A stretch of 64,000 bases of DNA. Origin: Alloyangia pacifica. Lineage in GTDB: Bacteria > Pseudomonadota > Alphaproteobacteria > Rhodobacterales > Rhodobacteraceae. The stretch lies in NCBI RefSeq assembly GCF_003111685.1, contig NZ_CP022189.1:1938001-2002000 (forward strand), given 5' to 3'. Within the stretch, counting starts at the first letter, position 1; every line of letters begins with the position of its first letter. Both the position numbers and the translations under genes were made by a program. Below, piece by piece: positions 22,551 through 31,068 of the stretch. The notes under the pieces are model-generated. The model did not search any database. It was not told the DNA's origin and worked only from the letters and a program-made list of their open reading frames with translations.

Positions 22551-22637
22551 TGGCAGCGCGCTCTCATCTGGCTATTGTCCTATTCCGGGTTCTAGCCCAA
22601 GAACCCGGCAAAGCGAACCGCCCAAAGGAGATGCACG

Positions 22638-23090
22638 ATGACCGACTTGGCCCCTGATTTCACCCTCCCCGTGAGCGGCGGCGGAGAGATCACCCTGTCC
22701 GCGCTGCGCCCCGCGAAGGTGGTGCTCTTCTTCTACCCGCGCGACGACACCTCGGGCTGCACCGTCGAAAACCAGGACTTCACCCGCCTGCTGCCCGACT
22801 TCGAGGCGCTTGGCGTGAAGGTCTTCGGTATCTCCGCGGACTCGCTGGAAAGCCATGAGAAGTTCATGCGCAAGAAGGCCCTGACCGTGCCGCTGCTGTC
22901 CGACGAGACGGCGCAGACCTGCGCCGCCTTCGGCGTGTGGAAGGAAAAGAAGATGTACGGCAAGACCTTCATGGGGATCGAGCGCAGCACCTTCCTGATC
23001 GACGGCGAGGGCCGCATCGCGCGCGAATGGCGCAAGGTGAAGGTGCCTGGTCACGCCGACGAGGTCCTGGACGCCGCCAAGGAGCTCTGA
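22638..23090 (+). CDS. bcp: BCP/PrxQ-type thioredoxin-dependent peroxiredoxin
   Basis: Reduces hydroperoxides in the cytoplasm. 150 aa, with AAAGGAG upstream of ATG 22638. The peroxidatic Cys is C41 in PRDDTSGCTVE. The usual resolving Cys five residues later is missing (CTVENQDF), leaving C95 in QTCAAFGVW, so the protein may work as a 1-Cys enzyme or use an atypical partner. Divergent from the AsmA-like gene. Confidence 0.93.
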   Translation: MTDLAPDFTLPVSGGGEITLSALRPAKVVLFFYPRDDTSGCTVENQDFTRLLPDFEALGVKVFGISADSLESHEKFMRKKALTVPLLSDETAQTCAAFGVWKEKKMYGKTFMGIERSTFLIDGEGRIAREWRKVKVPGHADEVLDAAKEL

Positions 23091-23118
23091 AGGGCGCAGT
23101 CGCCCGCTCCCGCGCAGA

Positions 23119-23140
23119 AGGGCTGCCGTGCGGCGGCCCT
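23119..23140. terminator. hairpin after bcp
   Basis: Stem AGGGCTGCCG / CGGCGGCCCT (one T-G wobble) with a two-base loop, 28 bases after the bcp stop. It has no T run, so it may be a processing stem rather than a full terminator. Confidence 0.45.
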
Positions 23141-23370
23141 CCTGCCGCAAGGTCATCCCGTGCACAAAAAATCGGCACAAATCCGGGCAAAACCTATCCT
23201 AAAGAAGTACCTGAGATCGGCGAGTTTTCGCCGCGTGCGCGCCCATCCGCCTTCCACGACGAATCGCAAGCCCAAAATTGTTGCGATTTCGGGGGCGTCT
23301 GTTAGTCCCTTTGCAGGTTTGGGGATTAGGGGACCCGGGCCCGAATTGGGACGGAACGAGGGACAGACAC

Positions 23371-24684
23371 GTGCGCACGCGGCTCGCGATAAAATGGCAC
23401 GCGCTTCTTGAGCGCTATTTTCCGGAACGTCGGCTCTTTCTCAGATCGGACACCGACACGCGGTTCATCCGCCTCCGATCAGGCACACAGGCCATCGCGA
23501 CGCTCGGCATCGCCGTTACCGTGGGCTGGACCATCGTCGCCACCTCGATCCTGCTGATGGACAGCATCAGCGCCGGCAACTTCCGCGAGCAGTCCCGCCG
23601 CGACCAGACCACCTACCAGCAGCGTCTCAACGAACTTTCCCGCGAGCGCGACATCCGCGCCGCCGAGGCCAAGGCCGCCCAGGACCGGTTCAACACCGCC
23701 CTCGCACAGGTCTCCGAAATGCAGTCCCAGCTTCTCGACAGCGAGACCCGCCGCCGCGAGCTCGAGACCGGCATCGACGTCATCCAGTCCACCCTCGGCA
23801 CCACGATGAAGCAGCGCGAGGAGGCCAGCGCCCGCCTTGCCGCGCTCGAAGAGCAGCTCAGCAACGGCGGCACTGCGCTGGCTGCCGCCAGCAGCGAAGG
23901 CGACGGCACGCTCGACCTGCTCACCGATATGCTCGCCCGCACCGCCGCGGAGCGCGACCAGGTGGTCTCCGACGCGCAGGACGCGCTGGTCCGCGCCGAC
24001 GAGATCGCCACGGAGCTGCGCCTGCGCGAAGAGCAGAACGACATCATCTTCCGCCAGCTCGAGGACGCGATGACCATTTCGGTCGAGCCGCTGGACAAGA
24101 TGTTCAAGGCCGCCGGGATGAACCCCGACAGCCTGATCAAGCAGGTCCGCAAGGGCTATTCCGGCCGCGGCGGTCCGCTCACTCCGCTGACCTTCAGCAC
24201 CCGCGGCCAGGCGCCCTCGCTCGACGCCGAGCGCGCCAACCGCATCCTCGGCGAGATGGACAAGCTGAACCTCTACCGCATCGCCGCCGAGAAGGCGCCC
24301 TTTTCGGTGCCTCTGAAAGACCCGTTCCGCTTCACCTCGGGCTTTGGCCGCCGGTGGGGCCGGCTGCACGCGGGCACCGATTTCGCCGCGCCGCACGGTA
24401 CGCCGATCTACGCCACCGCCGACGGCGTGGTCACCCACGCGGGTTGGATGTCGGGCTACGGCCGTCTGGTGAAGGTGCAGCACGAGTTCGGCATCGAGAC
24501 CCGCTACGCCCACATGTCCAAAATCAACGTGAAGGTCGGCCAAAGGGTCTCGCGCGGACAGCAGGTTGGTGCTATGGGAAATACAGGACGGTCGACCGGC
24601 ACGCACCTGCACTACGAGGTCCGCGTTGGTGGGGAGCCCGTCAATCCCATGATCTACATCAAGGCTGCTAACGATGTTTTCTAA
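23371..24684 (+). CDS. M23-family peptidoglycan peptidase with coiled coil
   Basis: 437 aa from GTG 23371 (VRTRLAIKWHALLER), with GAGGGA upstream; a longer in-frame start at 23278 has no ribosome site. A cytoplasmic tail and one helix near residue 55 precede a long coiled coil (about 75-240). The C-terminal LytM/M23 domain has the zinc ligands HAGTDFAAPHGTP, YAHMSK and THLHYEV, so it should be an active endopeptidase in the periplasm. It overlaps the bactofilin gene by 11 bases; such pairs shape cells by linking bactofilin polymers to wall cutting. Confidence 0.92.
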   Translation: MRTRLAIKWHALLERYFPERRLFLRSDTDTRFIRLRSGTQAIATLGIAVTVGWTIVATSILLMDSISAGNFREQSRRDQTTYQQRLNELSRERDIRAAEAKAAQDRFNTALAQVSEMQSQLLDSETRRRELETGIDVIQSTLGTTMKQREEASARLAALEEQLSNGGTALAAASSEGDGTLDLLTDMLARTAAERDQVVSDAQDALVRADEIATELRLREEQNDIIFRQLEDAMTISVEPLDKMFKAAGMNPDSLIKQVRKGYSGRGGPLTPLTFSTRGQAPSLDAERANRILGEMDKLNLYRIAAEKAPFSVPLKDPFRFTSGFGRRWGRLHAGTDFAAPHGTPIYATADGVVTHAGWMSGYGRLVKVQHEFGIETRYAHMSKINVKVGQRVSRGQQVGAMGNTGRSTGTHLHYEVRVGGEPVNPMIYIKAANDVF

Positions 24685-25165
24685 GAGCAAGATCAATGAA
24701 CCCGGGCCCAAGGCCGAGGATACTGCGGTGAAACCCGCTGTTTCCGATGCGCCCCGGTCGACCGAGTTCAAACCGACCGCACCGAAAGCCAAGCCGCCGG
24801 CCTCGGTCCTGTCGAGCGATCTGCACATCACGGGCAACATCAAGACCACCGGCGACATCCAGGTCGAAGGCACGATCGAGGGCGACATCCGCGCCCACCT
24901 GCTGACCGTCGGCGAGAGCGCCACCATCAAGGGCGAGATCGTCGCCGATGACGTGGTGATCAACGGCCGCATCGTCGGCCGCGTGCGCGGCCTCAAGGTG
25001 CGCCTGACCGCCACCGCCCGCGTCGAGGGCGACATCATCCACAAGACCATCGCCATCGAGTCCGGCGCCCATTTCGAGGGCTCGGTGCAGCGTGCCGACG
25101 ATCCGCTCTCGACCGGCAAGGGCAAGGTTGCAGCGCCCCCCGCGGCAGAACCGACCGCCGGCTGA
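24674..25165 (+). CDS. bactofilin
   Basis: 163 aa polymer-forming cytoskeletal protein. The DUF583 beta-helix core spans about residues 45-140, with repeated turns such as ITGNIKTTGDIQVEGTIEGDIRA and INGRIVGRVRGL. Disordered Pro/Ala-rich ends flank it. Its start lies inside the end of the M23 gene (11-base overlap), a strong sign of joint function in cell shape or localised wall remodelling. A terminator follows. Confidence 0.93.
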   Translation: MFSKSKINEPGPKAEDTAVKPAVSDAPRSTEFKPTAPKAKPPASVLSSDLHITGNIKTTGDIQVEGTIEGDIRAHLLTVGESATIKGEIVADDVVINGRIVGRVRGLKVRLTATARVEGDIIHKTIAIESGAHFEGSVQRADDPLSTGKGKVAAPPAAEPTAG

Positions 25166-25189
25166 ACCTTTCGGCATCGACAGATTACG

Positions 25190-25218
25190 AAACGCCGGGC
25201 CTGTGCCCGGCGTTTTCG
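25190..25218 (+). terminator. rho-independent terminator after bactofilin
   Basis: Stem AAACGCCGGGC / GCCCGGCGTTT (11 pairs), 4-base loop, followed by TCGTT. It ends the M23-bactofilin transcript. Confidence 0.88.
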
Positions 25219-25361
25219 TTCACAGCATGTGCAAATATCCCAGATAAGACGCCTCCGAAAATTTCACCATGGAGCGGCGAATTGGCCCGAGCGCAATAAA
25301 GAAATCATTAACCGAATCGAGCGCATTAATTTCACCTGTAGTTAACGAGTGGACTTGGATA

Positions 25362-26306
25362 ATGCGCAAATCACTGCTGATCTCTGTTTTTTCCTTCGCC
25401 CTTCTAACCGCATGTGATCCCGTGCGTGACGAACTACATTCAACAGATGGTTTCGCGGGCCCACAGATGGATAAACTCCTATTCGCGTCGACCCCTGAGC
25501 AACGAGCGGACCGATACCTTCTCTCGCTGGCCATTCTCGCACCTGTCATCCTCGAAAGCAGTGAGGCTGGATTGGAAACGAAGACCAGCATCGACCGAGT
25601 TCGAAATGCCTACGCCGAGCTCGCCGAACTCTACTTAGCAGCGCAGCAATGCCAATTTGATACTACCCCCTTCGTCTGTAACAACAACGATCTGCCTGGC
25701 GTTTTTCAGTTCGAAAATATGAGCTATGACGTCCAGAAAAGCCTCTTCCAGATTGCTAAGGCGATCATCGTCAATCTCGACTTGGATGAGTCAGCCGAAA
25801 GCCTCCTGAGCTTGAATATGAGTTCTCTGTCCGCCCTATCCAAAAACGGTTCAATGTACTTCAGAACTTTTAGACGCGGCGCTGCGAGTTACCGGGACGC
25901 AATCGTCATCTATTCCAATGGCGTCGCGAGAAGCTGCCTCCACGAGGATTGCGAGTCGCTGAAAAGCCTTCTGAGATCGCGATATTCCGGATCTGAAGTA
26001 GCGTCACCACGGAACTCTCCAGCGTCGCAGGAGCGCTATCTCAAGAGAGTCATGGGAAAAGCGAGGGACATGTCAGAAACTAGAGCGAGCGGCTGGAAAC
26101 TTACGCCTGAATTGCGCATCGCACTTTTGGGTATTATCGATGATGCATGTCATGCGGCGTATCCATTTCAGGTCGAGGGCTTGCTCGAGACCGACAAGCC
26201 ATCCAACTGCGGCCCCGGCAATGCGAACGCGTCGCAGTCCGAGGAACGCACGCGGCTGGTGAGTGCTTTCCAGCGTCGTCAGGCGTCCAGCTCGGCGTCC
26301 CAGTAA
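25362..26306 (+). CDS. putative lipoprotein of unknown function in lower-GC island
   Basis: 314 aa from ATG 25362 (MRKSLLISVFSFALLTAC). The signal peptide ends in a lipobox LLTAC, so it is probably a lipoprotein. The mature part is helical and has several Cys (QQCQFD, VCNNND, CLHEDC). I recognise no family. Base composition differs from neighbours: bases 25381-25440 hold 29 G/C of 60, and codons such as TTA, AGA and ATA are frequent, suggesting transfer. The last 28 bases overlap the 3' end of the opposite-strand HNH gene, so the end may have formed at an insertion junction. An upstream in-frame ATG at 25269 is less likely. Confidence 0.6.
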   Translation: MRKSLLISVFSFALLTACDPVRDELHSTDGFAGPQMDKLLFASTPEQRADRYLLSLAILAPVILESSEAGLETKTSIDRVRNAYAELAELYLAAQQCQFDTTPFVCNNNDLPGVFQFENMSYDVQKSLFQIAKAIIVNLDLDESAESLLSLNMSSLSALSKNGSMYFRTFRRGAASYRDAIVIYSNGVARSCLHEDCESLKSLLRSRYSGSEVASPRNSPASQERYLKRVMGKARDMSETRASGWKLTPELRIALLGIIDDACHAAYPFQVEGLLETDKPSNCGPGNANASQSEERTRLVSAFQRRQASSSASQ

Positions 26307-26863
26307 AGGAAGTCCAGCCAGCTGTCGTGCAGGTGGTTGGGCGGGAACTTGCGGCCGACGTTGAGCAGCTCCCCTGCCGTGGGCTGACGCGGCGCGCGGT
26401 AGAGCGACATGCCGGCGCGGCGCAGGCTCTTCGAGCCCTTGCGCAGGTTGCACGGCGAGCAGGCTGCCACCACGTTCTCCCAGCTGGTGATCCCCCCCGA
26501 GGCGCGCGGCACCACGTGGTCGAAGGTCAGGTCGCCCTTGCTGCCGCAGTACTGGCAGCGGAACTCATCCCTCAGAAAAAGATTAAAGCGCGTGAAGGCC
26601 ACGCGCTTTCTCGGTTTTACGTAATCTTTGAGGACCACGACGCTCGGTATCTTCAGCACCATCGAGGGGCTTCGGACCACTTCGTCGTATTCGGCGATGA
26701 TGTCCACCCTGTCGAGGAAGGCCGCCTTCACCGCTTCCTGCCAAGGCCAGAGCGACAGCGGGTAGTAAGAGAGCGGGCGATAGTCCGCGTTCAGCACCAG
26801 CGCCGGATGTTGGCGGAGCGCCGAGGGCTCTCGTACGAAATGGGTCCTGAAGTCGCCGTCCAT
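26279..26863 (-). CDS. HNH endonuclease family protein
   Basis: 194 aa. The C-terminal HNH domain has zinc pairs CQYCG and CSPCN flanking FDHVVPRASGGITSWENVVAAC. The N-terminal part VLNADYRPLSYYPLSLWPWQEAVKA is typical of the broad chromosomal HNH group in alphaproteobacteria, whose role is unknown and which are not clearly mobile. Ribosome site GAGGGA precedes ATG 26863. Its 3' end overlaps the lipoprotein gene. Confidence 0.88.
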   Translation of the reverse strand: MDGDFRTHFVREPSALRQHPALVLNADYRPLSYYPLSLWPWQEAVKAAFLDRVDIIAEYDEVVRSPSMVLKIPSVVVLKDYVKPRKRVAFTRFNLFLRDEFRCQYCGSKGDLTFDHVVPRASGGITSWENVVAACSPCNLRKGSKSLRRAGMSLYRAPRQPTAGELLNVGRKFPPNHLHDSWLDFLYWDAELDA

Positions 26864-26998
26864 GAGTGAGTCGTCCCTCGCTCTGTCTGCTCGTTAGGGC
26901 ACCAGAGCGGGACCACCCGCCCCAGCTGCAAGACTACTATATATCGCGGAAAAGCTCTGGCAAGCCTCGCTATATGCCCTGATGCCCCTGTGGATAGG

Positions 26999-27021
26999 TC
27001 ATGCTCATGACATGAGCATGA
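26999..27021. promoter_or_regulatory. perfect 23-base palindrome upstream of VOC gene
   Basis: Arms TCATGCTCATG and CATGAGCATGA (11 perfect pairs) around a single A, ending 33 bases before the VOC start. Position and symmetry suggest a repressor or activator operator; the cognate regulator is not evident. Confidence 0.45.
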
Positions 27022-27053
27022 CACCACGGCGCGCCATCGGCTAGTGTTCTCGG

Positions 27054-27485
27054 ATGAGTGATATCCCCCTGACCGACGTCGCCGCGCCCGGCTTCCTGCT
27101 TGAAGCTGCGCTTTATTGTCCCGATCTCGATGCCGCCGAGGCCTTTTACCAAGGGGTGATCGGCCTGGAGAAGATCTCCCGCGTCGACAGCCGCCACGTG
27201 TTCTTTCGGGTCGGCACCGGTGTGCTGCTGATCTTCAATCCCGAAGAGACCGAGAAGCCGGCGCGCAACCCCGCCCTGCCCGTGCCCAGCCATGGCGCGC
27301 GCGGCCCGGGGCACGTCTGCCTTGCCATGCCGGGCGAGGCGATGGAGCGCTGGCGCAAGCGGCTGCAGGCGGCGGGGGTGGTGATCGAGGCCGATTTCAT
27401 CTGGCCGAACGGCGCGCGCTCGATCTACGTCCGCGATCCGGCGGGGAATTCGGTGGAACTGGCCGAGCCGAAGCTTTGGGCGTAG
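27054..27485 (+). CDS. VOC-superfamily (glyoxalase/bleomycin-resistance-like) protein
   Basis: 143 aa, one VOC domain. It begins with a beta strand EAALYCPDLDAAEAFYQGVIGL; the second module ends IYVRDPAGNSVELAEP, where the final Glu is the usual metal ligand. His residues in RHVFF and GPGHVCLAM could complete the site. Substrate is unknown. It stands alone behind a palindromic operator candidate. Confidence 0.85.
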   Translation: MSDIPLTDVAAPGFLLEAALYCPDLDAAEAFYQGVIGLEKISRVDSRHVFFRVGTGVLLIFNPEETEKPARNPALPVPSHGARGPGHVCLAMPGEAMERWRKRLQAAGVVIEADFIWPNGARSIYVRDPAGNSVELAEPKLWA

Positions 27486-27584
27486 CGGAGCCTGATGCAA
27501 GCCGGTGCGCCATGCCGCGCGCCGACCTCCCATCGCTCTCAAGCCCGCAGGTCCGCTACACGCACTGATCGCGCAAGGCGCGAC

Positions 27585-28250
27585 CTAGAACCCGCACTTG
27601 TCGCGCAAGAAGGCCAGAGCCACGCCCAGACCTTCGGGGTCGATGCCGTGGCCGGTGCCCTTCATCACGTGGGCATAGACCTCTTTCCAGCCTGCGCCCT
27701 GCAGCGCCTCGGCGGCGGCGGGCAGCGACTCGGGCGGCACCACCTCGTCTTGGTCGCCATGCAGCAGCAGCACCGGCGGGCGGCTCACCACCTCGTCGGC
27801 CAGCAATTCTGGTGAGATCAGTCGCCCCGAAAAGGCGACGACACCGGCAACCTCATCCTCGCGCCGCGGCGCCACGTGCAGCGACATCATCGACCCCTGC
27901 GAGAAGCCGACAAGCGCCACCTGCTCCGGCAGCAGGTCCTCGTCGACCATCAGCGCGTCGAGAAAGGCGTTCAGATCGTCGACCGCCCGCGCCATGCCCT
28001 GCATGGATTCCTCTTCCGAGGAGCCGTCGATCCAGGGGATCGGAAACCACTGGAAGCCCATGGGCGAGCCGGCGCAGTCCTCGGGCGCGTCGGGGGCCAC
28101 GAACATCGTGTCGGGCAGGTGCTCTGCGAGGGGGTCAGCGAGGCCCAGCAGGTCGGCGCCATTGGCACCATAGCCGTGCAGGAAGACGACGCAGGAATGG
28201 GTCTCGCCCGATGCGGGGCCCTTGCGGCCGGCCTGGAGAACGCGGGTCAT
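27585..28250 (-). CDS. phospholipase/carboxylesterase family hydrolase
   Basis: 221 aa serine hydrolase starting MTRVLQAGRKGPASGETH. Catalytic elements: HGYGANGADLLGL (oxyanion), GFSQGSMMSLH (Ser nucleophile), DEVVPPES (Asp) and GTGHGIDPEG (His). It matches the YpfH/acyl-protein-thioesterase-like family; the natural substrate is unknown. It overlaps the glycosylase stop as ATGA. Confidence 0.9.
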   Translation of the reverse strand: MTRVLQAGRKGPASGETHSCVVFLHGYGANGADLLGLADPLAEHLPDTMFVAPDAPEDCAGSPMGFQWFPIPWIDGSSEEESMQGMARAVDDLNAFLDALMVDEDLLPEQVALVGFSQGSMMSLHVAPRREDEVAGVVAFSGRLISPELLADEVVSRPPVLLLHGDQDEVVPPESLPAAAEALQGAGWKEVYAHVMKGTGHGIDPEGLGVALAFLRDKCGF

Positions 28251-28897
28251 GCAATACCTTCTCTTTGCTTGCGCACATGGTAGTAGGCCCAGAGCGCGCG
28301 CGCCGCAACCGCCCGCCAAGGCGACCAGGCCTCGGCCATCTGCCTGAGTGCCTTTTCCTTGGGCCGTTCGTCGAGGTCGAAGAGCAGCCTCGCCGCCTCC
28401 TGCAGCGCCAGATCGCCCGGCGCAAAGACATCCGCATGGCCAAGCGAGAACATGGCGTAGATCTCGGCGGTCCAGACGCCGATCCCCTTCACCGCCGTCA
28501 GCCGTTCGACCACCACCGGTGTCGGCGCCTCGCGCAGCGCGTCGAAGTCGATGCCCTCCGCCGCCAGCGCCTGCGCGTAGGTCGCCTTCTGCCGCGACAG
28601 GCCAAGCGCGCGCAGCCCCTCGAGATCGGTCTTCAGGATCGCTTCGGGCCGGGTCATCCCCGCGGCCTCGAGCCGCGCCCAGATCGCGCGCGCCGAGGCA
28701 ACGCTGACCTGCTGGCTGACGATGGCCGACAGAAGCTGGCCAAAGCCGTCCTCGCGCCGCCGCAGCGGCAAGGGGCCGGTCAACTCGAGCGCATGGGCAA
28801 AGCGCGGCTCGGCCGCCGCCAGCCAGTCGCAGCCCTCGGTCACGCAGGCATCCGAATGAATGATCCGCCCGACCGCCACCGTCTCGCCTTTTGCCAT
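28247..28897 (-). CDS. DNA-3-methyladenine glycosylase II-like (HhH-GPD)
   Basis: Base-excision repair glycosylase of 216 aa from ATG 28897 (MAKGETVAVGR). The helix-hairpin-helix is LTAVKGIGVWTAEI (about 133-146), and D162 in FAPGDLALQ is the catalytic Asp. There is no Fe-S cysteine cluster, as expected for AlkA-type enzymes. The N-terminal AlkA domain is missing, making it the short form. Coupled to the esterase gene. Confidence 0.88.
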   Translation of the reverse strand: MAKGETVAVGRIIHSDACVTEGCDWLAAAEPRFAHALELTGPLPLRRREDGFGQLLSAIVSQQVSVASARAIWARLEAAGMTRPEAILKTDLEGLRALGLSRQKATYAQALAAEGIDFDALREAPTPVVVERLTAVKGIGVWTAEIYAMFSLGHADVFAPGDLALQEAARLLFDLDERPKEKALRQMAEAWSPWRAVAARALWAYYHVRKQREGIA

Positions 28898-29028
28898 CTG
28901 CGCCTCGCCTTTCGTGTTCCTCTGTCCTAGCGCAGACGCGGCGCGCTGGCCACCGTGGCGGGGGAGCGACGCCAAGCCGCGTCTACGGGCCCTTGTGCTC
29001 GCCCGCGCCCCGCCCTACCGATAACCTC

Positions 29029-30243
29029 ATGCAGGCATCTTCCGCTTCCCGCGCCCGGCGCAACGTCACCGTTCTGGTTCTCGCACAGGCCTTCCTGGGT
29101 GCGCAGATGCCGATGATCTTCACCATCGGCGGGCTCGCCGGGCAATCGCTGGCGCCGAACCCCTGCTTCGCCACCCTGCCGATCTCGCTGATCGTGCTGG
29201 GCTCGATGCTCTCGGCGACGCCGGTCTCGGCCTTCATGCAGCGCTACGGTCGCCGCGCCGGGTTCTTCCTCGGCACCATGGGCGGCACGCTGGGCGGCAT
29301 CGTCGGGGCGACGGGGCTCTACCTGCAGTCCTTCCCGATCTTCCTCCTCGGCAGCCTGCTGACCGGGCTCTACATGTCGGCGCAGGGCTTCTACCGCTTT
29401 GCCGCCGCCGACACCGCCAGCCCCGAGTTCCGCGCCAAGGCGATCTCCTACGTGATGGCAGGAGGGCTGCTCTCGGCGCTCATCGGCCCGCAACTGGTGA
29501 AGCTGACCGCCAACGCCTACGTGATCCCCTTCTTCGGCACCTATGCCACGGTGATCGCGATCAACCTGCTGGGCGCGCTGCTCTTTCTCTTCCTCGACAT
29601 CCCGAGGCCCCCTGCCCCTGCCGAGGGCAGCCCTTACGGCCGCACCCGCTGGCAGCTCCTGCAAACGCCGCGCATCGCGGTGGCGGTGATCTGCGGCATG
29701 GTCAGCTACGCGCTGATGAACCTCGTGATGACCTCCACCCCGCTGGCGGTGGTTGGCTGCGGCTATGACACCTCGGACGCCGCCAATGTCGTCAGCGCCC
29801 ACGTGCTGGCGATGTTCGCGCCGTCCTTCTTCACCGGACAGATCATCAACCGTTTCGGCGTGGAAAAGGTGATGGGGCTTGGCCTCTTTATCCTCGCCGG
29901 TGCTGGCGCGGTGGCAATGGCCGGGGTCGAGCTGGAGAATTTCTTCCTCGCGCTGGTGCTGCTGGGCATCGGCTGGAACTTCGGCTTCATCGGCGCGACC
30001 ACGATGCTCGCCGGCGCGCACACCGCCGAGGAACGGGGCCGCATGCAAGGGCTGAACGATCTGCTGGTGTTCGGCGGCGTGACCTTTGCCTCGCTCGCCT
30101 CGGGTGGGTTGATGAACTGCTCGGGTGGCACGCCGCAGGAGGGCTGGAGCGCCGTGGTCATGGCAATGGCGCCCTTCCTGGTGCTGGCGGGCGGCGCGCT
30201 GATCTGGCTGGTGCTGCGGCCGGTGGAACAGCCCGCCGAGTAA
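29029..30243 (+). CDS. MFS transporter
   Basis: 404 aa with about 12 helices; start MQASSASRARRNVTV at ATG 29029. The RYGRRAGFF loop between helices 2 and 3 is the MFS signature. Helix 5 has a glycine-rich stretch, and EERGRMQGLNDLLVF near the end is typical of a group common in Rhodobacterales. The start is uncertain as the ribosome site is weak; an earlier frame to 28891 overlaps the glycosylase region on the other strand. Substrate is unknown. Confidence 0.85.
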   Translation: MQASSASRARRNVTVLVLAQAFLGAQMPMIFTIGGLAGQSLAPNPCFATLPISLIVLGSMLSATPVSAFMQRYGRRAGFFLGTMGGTLGGIVGATGLYLQSFPIFLLGSLLTGLYMSAQGFYRFAAADTASPEFRAKAISYVMAGGLLSALIGPQLVKLTANAYVIPFFGTYATVIAINLLGALLFLFLDIPRPPAPAEGSPYGRTRWQLLQTPRIAVAVICGMVSYALMNLVMTSTPLAVVGCGYDTSDAANVVSAHVLAMFAPSFFTGQIINRFGVEKVMGLGLFILAGAGAVAMAGVELENFFLALVLLGIGWNFGFIGATTMLAGAHTAEERGRMQGLNDLLVFGGVTFASLASGGLMNCSGGTPQEGWSAVVMAMAPFLVLAGGALIWLVLRPVEQPAE

Positions 30244-30291
30244 GGCAGGTTCCACCGAAGCAGGTGCCCCCTCTGCCGGGAACGCGCGGCC

Positions 30292-31068
30292 CTAGACCCG
30301 CCCTGTGAAGCCCGCCTTCACCAGTCGCGCGCGCCTCGAGAACTCCGACAGCTCGAGCGCCCCTTCGGCGACCCGCTGCGGCTCTTTCGCCGCCAGCGCC
30401 AGCAGCGGTCCCGCCTGCCATCCGGCAAGCAGCGCCGGGCGCGATTCCTTCGGAACCCCGGCAAAGCCCTTGCGTGCCCGTTTCAGGCGCGCGAGCCCGC
30501 CGCGCGCCAGCGCCGCCACGCCCTCGGGCCGCCCATCGAGCAGCGGCACCCGGCCCTTGCTTTCGAGCTCCGGCACCGCGCGCAGGAAGGCGGCCAGGCC
30601 GAAGGCATAACCCGCGTCCAGCGCAACCTGCTCGTCAATCCCGCCAAGCGCCCGCCCCGCCGCGAGCAGCAGCAGCCCCGAGGTCTCCTCGAGGTAGCGC
30701 GTCAGGTGCTCTTCGTCCTCGAACGGATCGCGGTAAATGTCCCAGCGCCGCGCGCCGACCAGCGGATCGAGACGGGCTGCCGTCTCGCGGTCAAGAACCT
30801 GCGCCAGCGGCGTCACCACCTCGTGCCGCCGCACCGCGCCGCCCTTGGCGATCTCTTCCAGGGCATCGCGCCACCATTGCAGGCGCATCTCGGCGATCAT
30901 CGTCTCCTGCGTCACCCAGGGCGCGCGGGCGACCTCGAGGTTGAAGGCATAGAGCGGGAAGAGCACGCGCCGCGCCTCGGGAGGCGCGGCCATGGCAGCG
31001 GTAAAACGATCGGGATCTCCGCGTTCGATCAGCCCGGCACAGGCGATCAGATCGTCACTGAGCTGCAC
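30292..31068 (-). CDS. squalene/phytoene-synthase-fold protein, NDUFAF6-like
   Basis: 258 aa. It has the all-helical trans-prenyltransferase fold (LFPLYAFNLEVARAPW, LQWWRDALEEI), but the Asp-rich metal motifs of true squalene/phytoene synthases are not visible: the first helix reads YAFNLEVAR rather than YAFxRxxDD, and the second motif is also absent. This fits NDUFAF6-type relatives, which in mitochondria help assemble complex I, so an enzyme role is doubtful. It overlaps cimA by 14 bases. Confidence 0.75.
   Translation of the reverse strand: MQLSDDLIACAGLIERGDPDRFTAAMAAPPEARRVLFPLYAFNLEVARAPWVTQETMIAEMRLQWWRDALEEIAKGGAVRRHEVVTPLAQVLDRETAARLDPLVGARRWDIYRDPFEDEEHLTRYLEETSGLLLLAAGRALGGIDEQVALDAGYAFGLAAFLRAVPELESKGRVPLLDGRPEGVAALARGGLARLKRARKGFAGVPKESRPALLAGWQAGPLLALAAKEPQRVAEGALELSEFSRRARLVKAGFTGRV

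Noticed and set aside
20385..22595. 736-codon + strand frame
   Set aside because: Antisense to the AsmA-like gene; the translation is Arg/His/Gln-rich with no recognisable domain.
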